Shown here piece by piece: positions 58,699 through 64,000 of a DNA stretch of 64,000 bases (within the stretch, counting starts at the first letter, position 1; each line of letters starts with the position of its first letter). A program made the translations under genes and the position numbers. Origin of the DNA: Sciurus carolinensis (lineage: Eukaryota; Chordata; Mammalia; Rodentia; Sciuridae); NCBI RefSeq assembly GCF_902686445.1, contig NC_062216.1, forward strand, positions 12,607,084 through 12,671,083. The letters run 5' to 3'. The notes below the pieces were generated by a model. It saw only the letters and a list, made by a program, of their open reading frames with translations. It searched no databases and was not told the origin of the DNA.

Positions 58699-59525
58699 TG
58701 CTATCGTTTGCATCTGGAATGTCCCCCAAAGGTTCATGTGTCAAAGGCTTAATCCCCAGCCTGGTGATATTGGCAGGTGGTGGGTTCTTTAAGAGGAGAG
58801 ACCTAGTGGAAGCTCTTAGGTCACTGAGGGCCTGTCCTCAGAGGGGCATGCGGGAGGCAGGTGTTATGGTGTGGATGTCAGGTGTCCTTCCAGAGCTCCT
58901 GTGCTAATGCAGGAATGTTCGGAGGTGAAATGACTGGACAGTGTGAGCTGTCACCTGATCAGTCCATCCTAGTTTGAATGGACTGACTAGGTGATAACCC
59001 TGGGCAGATGGGGTATAACTGGAGGAGGCGGGTCACTGGGGGTTGATTAGAGGAGGTGGATCACTGGGGGTGTGCCCTGGAAGGATTCATCTTCCCTGTG
59101 ACCCCTTCCCTCTTCTTCCTCTGCTTCATGGCCACTGTGAATGAAGCAGGCTCCTCCACCACACCCTTCCCCCTGATGTGCTACTTTGCCTTGGGCCCAG
59201 AGCAACGGGGTCAGCACACCAAGGACAAAACCTCTGAAACCACGAGCCAAACAACAAAAAAACAAACAACAACAAAAAACAACAAACACAGCACACAGCA
59301 GATTTCTTCTTTTCTCTTTTTTGCTTCCTGGTATCCATGTAGTGAGCAGCTCTACTCCACCAGGAGCTCCCTACCACCATGTACTGCTTCACCACAGGCC
59401 CAAAAGCAAGGGATCAGCTGACTGTGGACTAAAGCCTCTGACACCATGAGCCAAAGTAAATCTCTCTTCTTTATAAGTTGATTCTCTCAGGTATTTGTTA
59501 CAGTAATGGAAACCTGACTAATGCA
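58699..59525 (+). mobile_element. MaLR-type LTR with 5-bp target-site duplication, carrying a nested LTR
   Basis: The LTR runs from 'tgctatcgtttgcatctgg' to 'cctgactaatgca' and is flanked by 'gcatt' at 58694-58698 and 59526-59530. Five bases is the expected duplication for ERVL/MaLR. The underlying L1 reads straight across when it is removed. A second LTR is inserted at 58862-59297. Confidence 0.85.
58862..59297 (+). mobile_element. Second MaLR LTR nested inside the first
   Basis: It starts 'tgttatggtgtggatgtcag' and contains 'taatgcaggaatgttcgg', 'agtttgaatggactgactag' and 'ttgggcccagagcaacgg'. Its 3' end is not the usual AATAAA/'tttcctcctc' segment but an A/C-rich stretch (59226-59290). 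The flanks 'gcagg' and 'gcaga' may be the target-site duplication. A small tandem duplication of 'ggaggtggatcactggggg' type lies at 59021-59072. Confidence 0.75.
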
Positions 59526-59696
59526 GCATTTGGTAAAATTAACACACATTTTTGTTCCAAACCTTTAGCGAACTAAGAATGGGCTCTCTGCTTATTCTCA
59601 TAGAAGAAGAGGATCCATGAGAAACTAGCAACCAGCACCACACTTAAACATGAATTGCTATGTATCCCCATTAGTATGAAGAAGGAAATGAGCTGT

Positions 59697-59868
59697 ATAT
59701 TATAGAGGACACCTGTAATCCCAGCAACTCAGGAGGCAGAGGCAGGAGGATTGGGAGTTCAAAACCAGCCTCAGCAACTTAGTAAGACCTTTTCTCAAAA
59801 TAAAAAATAAAAAGGGTTGGGGATATAGTTCAGTGGCAAAGCGCCCCTGGATTCAATCCCCAATACTG
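59697..59868 (+). mobile_element. Composite B1/ID SINE, 5'-truncated
   Basis: 'acacctgtaatcccagcaac', 'caggaggcagaggcaggagg', 'tggggatatagttcagtggc' and 'gattcaatccccaatact' are present. The first bases of B1 are missing. Confidence 0.88.
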
Positions 59869-59874
59869 ATAGAT

Positions 59875-59906
<32 letters not shown>
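59869..59906 (+). repeat. (GATA)n microsatellite at SINE tail
   Basis: About eight 'gata' units replace the usual A tail of the SINE, before a second short 'aaataaataaa' tract. Confidence 0.92.
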
Positions 59907-59909
<3 letters not shown>

Positions 59910-59920
59910 AAATAAATAAA

Positions 59921-59999
59921 AAGGACTGTGGATGTGGCTCAATGGTAGAGTGCTTGCCTAGCATGTGCAAGACCTGGGTTTAATTCCCAGTACTGGAAG
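59921..59999 (+). mobile_element. Monomeric ID SINE
   Basis: 'ggatgtggctcaatggtaga', 'gtgcttgcctagcatgtgc' and 'ggtttaattcccagtactgg' form a well-preserved ID body directly after the SINE and its microsatellite. Confidence 0.9.
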
Positions 60000-60202
60000 A
60001 AATAAGGGGTTGAGAGGAGGAGAGAAATAAAATGAATGTATTCTCGTAGCACAGCTAGAGTAGCATTCAGGGAACACTCTATCCAATATAAGGGATAAGA
60101 AACAAATTGGAAGAGTCCAAATTGTCCTTATTTGCTGATGATATACTTGGATGACAGAGTCAACAACAAATATTTTTGAATAAATTTTTATCACAATATA
60201 TA

Positions 60203-60569
60203 TGCTATCGTTTGAAAGTCCCCTTCAAAACTCAGGTCAAAATGTAATTGGCATCACAACAGTATAAGAGGTGGGAGCTGTAAGAGGCAATTAGTTCATG
60301 GGGGCTCTACCCTTGAGAATGAAGGAAAGCTCTCATGGAGATAGTGGGTTCCTGATAATGAGGATGGGTTTGGTCAGTTTCCCTCTCTGCTCCTGTGCTT
60401 GCTTCCTACCACTGTGTTACAGGGTAGCACAAATTTCCTTGCCAGATGCTTTTTTTATCCATATGCTCTTGAACTTTCCAAACTCTGAAACTGTGAGAAA
60501 CACATTTCTTTCCTTTGTATAATAACCAACCTATGGAATTCTGTTATAGTGGCAGAAAAAATACTAAAT
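60203..60569 (+). mobile_element. Solo MaLR-type LTR
   Basis: It starts 'tgctatcgtttgaaagtccc', like the LTR at 58699, and contains 'gaaactgtgagaaacacatt' and 'ttgtataataaccaacctat', ending 'ggcagaaaaaatactaaata'. Confidence 0.75.
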
Positions 60570-60591
60570 AATATTTTACTTCTCTCTCTTT

Positions 60592-60783
60592 CTTTTTCTT
60601 TTTATTTTTGGTAGTAGGGCTTGAACCCAGGATACTCTATGAGACTGAGTTACAAAGCCCTTTTTATTTTTTATTTTGAGATAGGTCTCACTAAGTTGCT
60701 CAGGCTGGCCTCAAATTTGCTATTCCCCTGCTTCAGCCTCCTGAGTCCCTAGGATCAAAGGCATATGTCACCATACCCAGCAC
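60592..60783 (-). mobile_element. Composite B1/ID SINE (antisense)
   Basis: 'ttggtagtagggcttgaacc', 'tgagataggtctcactaag', 'ttcagcctcctgagtccct' and 'tgtcaccatacccagc' are the antisense ID and B1 halves with moderate divergence. Confidence 0.87.
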
Positions 60784-60789
60784 CTTCAC

Positions 60790-62215
60790 TTGTTTTAAAG
60801 TACACGTAAGTGGAGATCATAGAGGGAAAAATACACCGGGACCCCTTCATCACATCTGTTTCTATGTTGTAAACCATGATCTTTCAGTTTCTGCAAATTT
60901 TGCATCCTCCTTGAAAGCATCCCTGTTTTAGTACAGAAGAGAATCTAACTTTCAAACTATTTGACTCCAATTTGTTGTGGAAGAGTTTACACAGGTCAGG
61001 CATAGCTATGCTTGGCCTTTAGTTTGTCAATGGGGCACTCCCTTGGGTGGGGAGATTTGCAGCAGGCTAAAGGTGTCATTTTGAATTCTTCTCCCAGTGT
61101 GCCTTGACCTCCAAATAAGGTGCTTGCAGGACCTCGCCCTTCACCTCCTGGCCCAGTGTGAGCTGACAGCCCTGTCCCTGTGGTTGGGGTGGTGTTGTGA
61201 TCTCTGTCAGCATCGGTCTTCTGCACAAACCACAGAAGTCTGGTTGCAAGAGAGCCTGCAGTGGTTGCACACGTAGATTTTGCACCGAGCCCAGGTTTGC
61301 CTAAAGTCGACTTCAAGTGAGGGTTTTACACATAGCGATCAAGTTCACTCTTTCAGAGTTCACTCTTTCAGAGTTTCTATAAGAGTAGCACAAGGAAGGC
61401 CAGGCTGTGCTACAGTCCAGAACTCATCACAAGGGAACATCTGTGGCTTCTCAGGCTGGGTTAGAGAATGAACTATCATTTGTTGCAAAAGCGGCAGCAT
61501 AGGAAATCAAATATCAGAAGATCCTTGTGAGAGCAAGAAAAACCAGAATTGGAAAATAAAATTACAATTGCTGCTAAATTAACCACCAGTAAGCCCATCA
61601 AGAAATTGGGGAATGATTTCTGTACCATGGGTACTTGGCCTCTTCCAGTGCTCAGTCTTTTCTTCCAACATTCCTTCTAATAAATGCATGTCCTATGGCA
61701 TCCCACAAAAGTGGTTTGATCTTTCCAAGGATTAGAGAAGGCCACAGATGTAGAATATTCTTGTTTCAGTGACCCATAGTAGAACCACATTATCTGATTT
61801 AGAGAATGAATTACAGAGAGGGCCAAACCTCAAAAAAATTTTAAACTTTCATGCATCAGTCCATGGCAATTTGTGTCTGCATTTTAAAATAGCAACAATT
61901 TGCCATATACGACTGAAAATAGCTTATGAAACTATGAAGGAAAAACAAAAATAAAAAGATGATGAGGATAATGTTACTATTCTTGGAAAAGAAACGCTTA
62001 AAACAAAAACAAAACAAACAAAACAAAAAGAAAAAAGAAAAAAAAATAACGTTAAATGCAGTACTAGCTAGACATGGTGTTAGTGCCACCTGCTGTTGTA
62101 AGTATAAATTGCAACTCTCCAATAGAGAATTTGTTTTGAATATTCAATATTCTTTTAAAACCTGCCCTTTCAGGCAGGAACTGAGAGTTATTTTGCTTTC
62201 ATTATTTCCATGTAT
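60790..62215. other. No gene recognised
   Basis: A 17-bp direct repeat 'gttcactctttcagagt' lies at about 61343-61376. An A/C-rich stretch at 62000-62048 ('aaacaaaacaaacaaaac' type) is low complexity. Short frames lack motifs. Confidence 0.45.
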
Positions 62216-62219
62216 ACAA

Positions 62220-62405
62220 ACCTTCCTGTGGGCTAAGAGCTTTACATGGATCCCTCATTTAATTGTGATAGCAACTCTACCAGGTAGGTAGTGTTTTTAT
62301 CTACATTATATAAATGAACAGAAAAGATCCAGAGTCTATAAACAACTTACCCAGGTGAGTTAGGTGGTGAGTTAGAACTTGGACTGTCTGATCATAATTC
62401 AACCT
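62220..62405 (+). mobile_element. MIR SINE relic
   Basis: 'gctaagagctttacatggat', 'catttaattgtgatagcaac', 'taccaggtaggtagtg' and 'gttagaacttggactgtctg' follow MIR from 5' part to 3' part. Confidence 0.75.
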
Positions 62406-62409
62406 CAAG

Positions 62410-63565
62410 GCCCATATTCTGCCTGGCCAACCCATGATACTTTTATTGGGATCACCCTTTTGGAGAATTTCACAAGTACCTATTTTGTTCTTCCAGCCTC
62501 AGTTTGCTGTCTTCAAAATAATTCATCTGGTAGAATGAATTATTAGAAAATATTATCAGATTCAAGAAGAGGATCTTCAGGTTATTTTAGGTGGTTTCAT
62601 ACCTCAATACAAAATTCTTATCAAGTTCCAGGACTTCAAGTGCTGTTGTGCTAATTTGCATGCTGACAGTAATAAGTTTTACTTAAATATTTCCAGATGG
62701 GAAGTGGCTCTGATTTTTCCTGGAAAGCACTCCCTTATTAAACTGAAGATTATATAACATTTGTATCTGTATCAGGGAGAGGGGAACAAGGTTTTGTGTA
62801 TGTGGCTTGCTGTGTAAGTTTTATGGGTTATTGTGTACAGATGGTAAGAATTCTTAGCACTGTGTTCCAATGAATCCCAGGGTTTCTTGCTAAGTGCTAT
62901 GGTATTTTGTATCAAGATTTAAAACCACAAAACAGAGAGGGGATGAAGCAGCTGGAAAAGTACAGCAATAGCTGGAGTCAATAGGGCAAAGAAAAAAACA
63001 GGAAGGAGACATGGGCAGGGAGAAAATCCAAGCAGAGAGGATGGAAAAATGAGGAAAGTGCAGCCAGGAGCTGATTATTGGAAGAGCAGAAACTGGAGAC
63101 GCAGTCCTAGTGTGCACCCAGGAGCAGTGCAAACAGTTGGCCATTTGGTGTTGAGGGAGATTGGAGGCAAGCCGTCAGGGACCCCATGACAATGTGCGAC
63201 TTCCTAGGAGAACATCTCCGAGAGCAAGTGAGTCAGCACCAGAAATGACCAGGGACCAGTCAGTCCCCTAGTAGGGACTTAACCAGCGCCTTTGATGTAA
63301 AAGCACTATGCCAGTTGTGCACTATTGGTCAAGAGGGGGCCCCCTCCCCTCCCCTCCTCTTGCCCAGATTTGGCATGGACAGCACTTCATTCAACCCAGC
63401 TATAAATAGTTGAAAACTTCAGGTTCTGAGTTCCAATCAGATTAAATGTGTTGCACCCAGGAAGTACAGTTGAGTTTCCCAGTTATAGCACATAGCTTAG
63501 ATTGGTATCCAAAGCATTGCAATTAATTCCTAGGCCAGCACCTGACTTCTTGCCTGGAAAACACT
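62410..63565. other. No gene recognised
   Basis: Intergenic sequence. The 84-codon minus frame (62890-63144) has no motif. Confidence 0.45.
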
Positions 63566-63567
63566 TC

Positions 63568-63613
<46 letters not shown>
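63568..63613 (+). repeat. (TG)n microsatellite
   Basis: About 22 TG units with one 'cg' interruption near the start. Confidence 0.95.
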
Positions 63614-63614
<1 letters not shown>

Positions 63615-63634
63615 GTGATTTTTTTCTTTTAAAA

Positions 63635-64000
63635 AAGCATGGTAAAAACATTAAATTTATCATCTTAACCATGTTTAAGTGCGTCGTTCAGTAGTGTTAA
63701 GTATATTCACATTGTTGTACAATAGATCTCTAGAACATTTTTATCTTGTAAAATGGGAACTCTACACCTGTTAAAACTAATTTCTCCTCACCCTTCCTCC
63801 AGGCCTTGGTAACCAACTTTCTATTTTCTATTTTCTGTTTCTATGCTTTTGACTAATTTAGATAATTCATATGAGTAGAATCATATAGGATTTATTTTTT
63901 GGTGACTGGCATATTTTACTTAGCATAATGTGACAGAATTTTTTTCTTCTTTTTTTTGATTTTCTTCATTTTGAAGTCTGTATAATATGTCCTCTTGTGG
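63635..64000 (-). mobile_element. Old LINE-1 3' UTR region (antisense), runs off window
   Basis: 'catggtaaaaacattaaatt', 'taagtatattcacattgttg', 'cttggtaaccaactttctat' and 'cttagcataatgtgacag' are the antisense old-L1 3' UTR module, also seen at 6290-7090. Confidence 0.82.

Larger units (their letters stand above)
58000..60202 (+). mobile_element. Old LINE-1 ORF2 relic, split by LTRs and SINEs
   Basis: Old L1 ORF2 sequence continues through the insertions. Before the LTR, 'ggttccatagtaggaaattt' and 'atcaacagcattggtctcat' lead up to the LTR junction. After it, 'gcatttggtaaaattaaca' and 'accagcaccacacttaaac' continue. After the SINEs, 'ccttatttgctgatgatata' is the position of the catalytic reverse-transcriptase motif. 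No frame is intact. Confidence 0.7.

Noticed and set aside
59921..59999. A tRNA gene
   Set aside because: The A- and B-box-like sequences belong to an ID SINE with an A/T-rich 3' tail; it follows the tRNA-Ala-derived SINE pattern rather than a tRNA gene.
1..64000. CRISPR arrays, operons, phage or bacterial islands
   Set aside because: No regularly spaced direct repeats with unique spacers were seen, and the whole window has mammalian repeat content.

Overview
This is a vertebrate nuclear genome window, and the repeats point to a rodent of the squirrel family (Sciuridae). At least ten copies of a composite SINE are present: a B1/7SL-like left half fused to an ID/tRNA-Ala-like right half that ends in a 'gttcaatccccagtacc'-type B-box region. 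Monomeric ID elements, a rodent-style full-length L1 and ERVL-MaLR LTR elements are also present. No bacterial or viral gene organisation, CRISPR array or operon is visible. The species call is inference from repeat type only.

Only one real gene is supported. A CpG island at about 47.9-49.5 kb holds, on the minus strand, the first coding exon of DOCK5. It encodes 14 residues beginning MARWIPTKRQKYGV, has an ideal Kozak context, and is followed after one more base by a GTGAGT splice donor. Because the gene runs leftwards, about 1-48.7 kb should be DOCK5 intron 1 (exon 2 was not found) and about 49.5-64 kb should be the promoter-upstream flank.

The inferred intron is filled with inserted DNA. 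From left to right it holds: a processed HADHA pseudogene (1-1.99 kb); old L1 fragments; a structurally complete but coding-dead 6.5-kb L1 with a 17-bp target-site duplication (8.9-15.4 kb); an ancient L1 ORF1-type fragment; a MaLR-type LTR with a SINE inside it; a nearly complete reverse-oriented MaLR element (19.9-22.1 kb); a Tigger-like DNA transposon split by a SINE (23.2-23.8 kb); many scattered SINEs; a large old L1 3' end (35.8-37.3 kb); and microsatellites, including a 29-base G run.

The upstream flank holds L2 and MIR relics, a DNA-transposon relic, a second MaLR element with two LTRs (54.7-56.9 kb), and a strongly nested block at 58-60.6 kb (LTR inside LTR inside old L1, plus SINEs and a third LTR). 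The window ends inside another old antisense L1.

I looked for an undescribed system and did not find a convincing one. The most informative items are the DOCK5 leader (an upstream ORF, a YY1/ETS-like element and a GCC repeat packed into about 120 bp), the L1 5' UTR architecture, the paired MaLR elements and the datable nesting at 58-60 kb. All repeat family names are pattern recognition without a database search.
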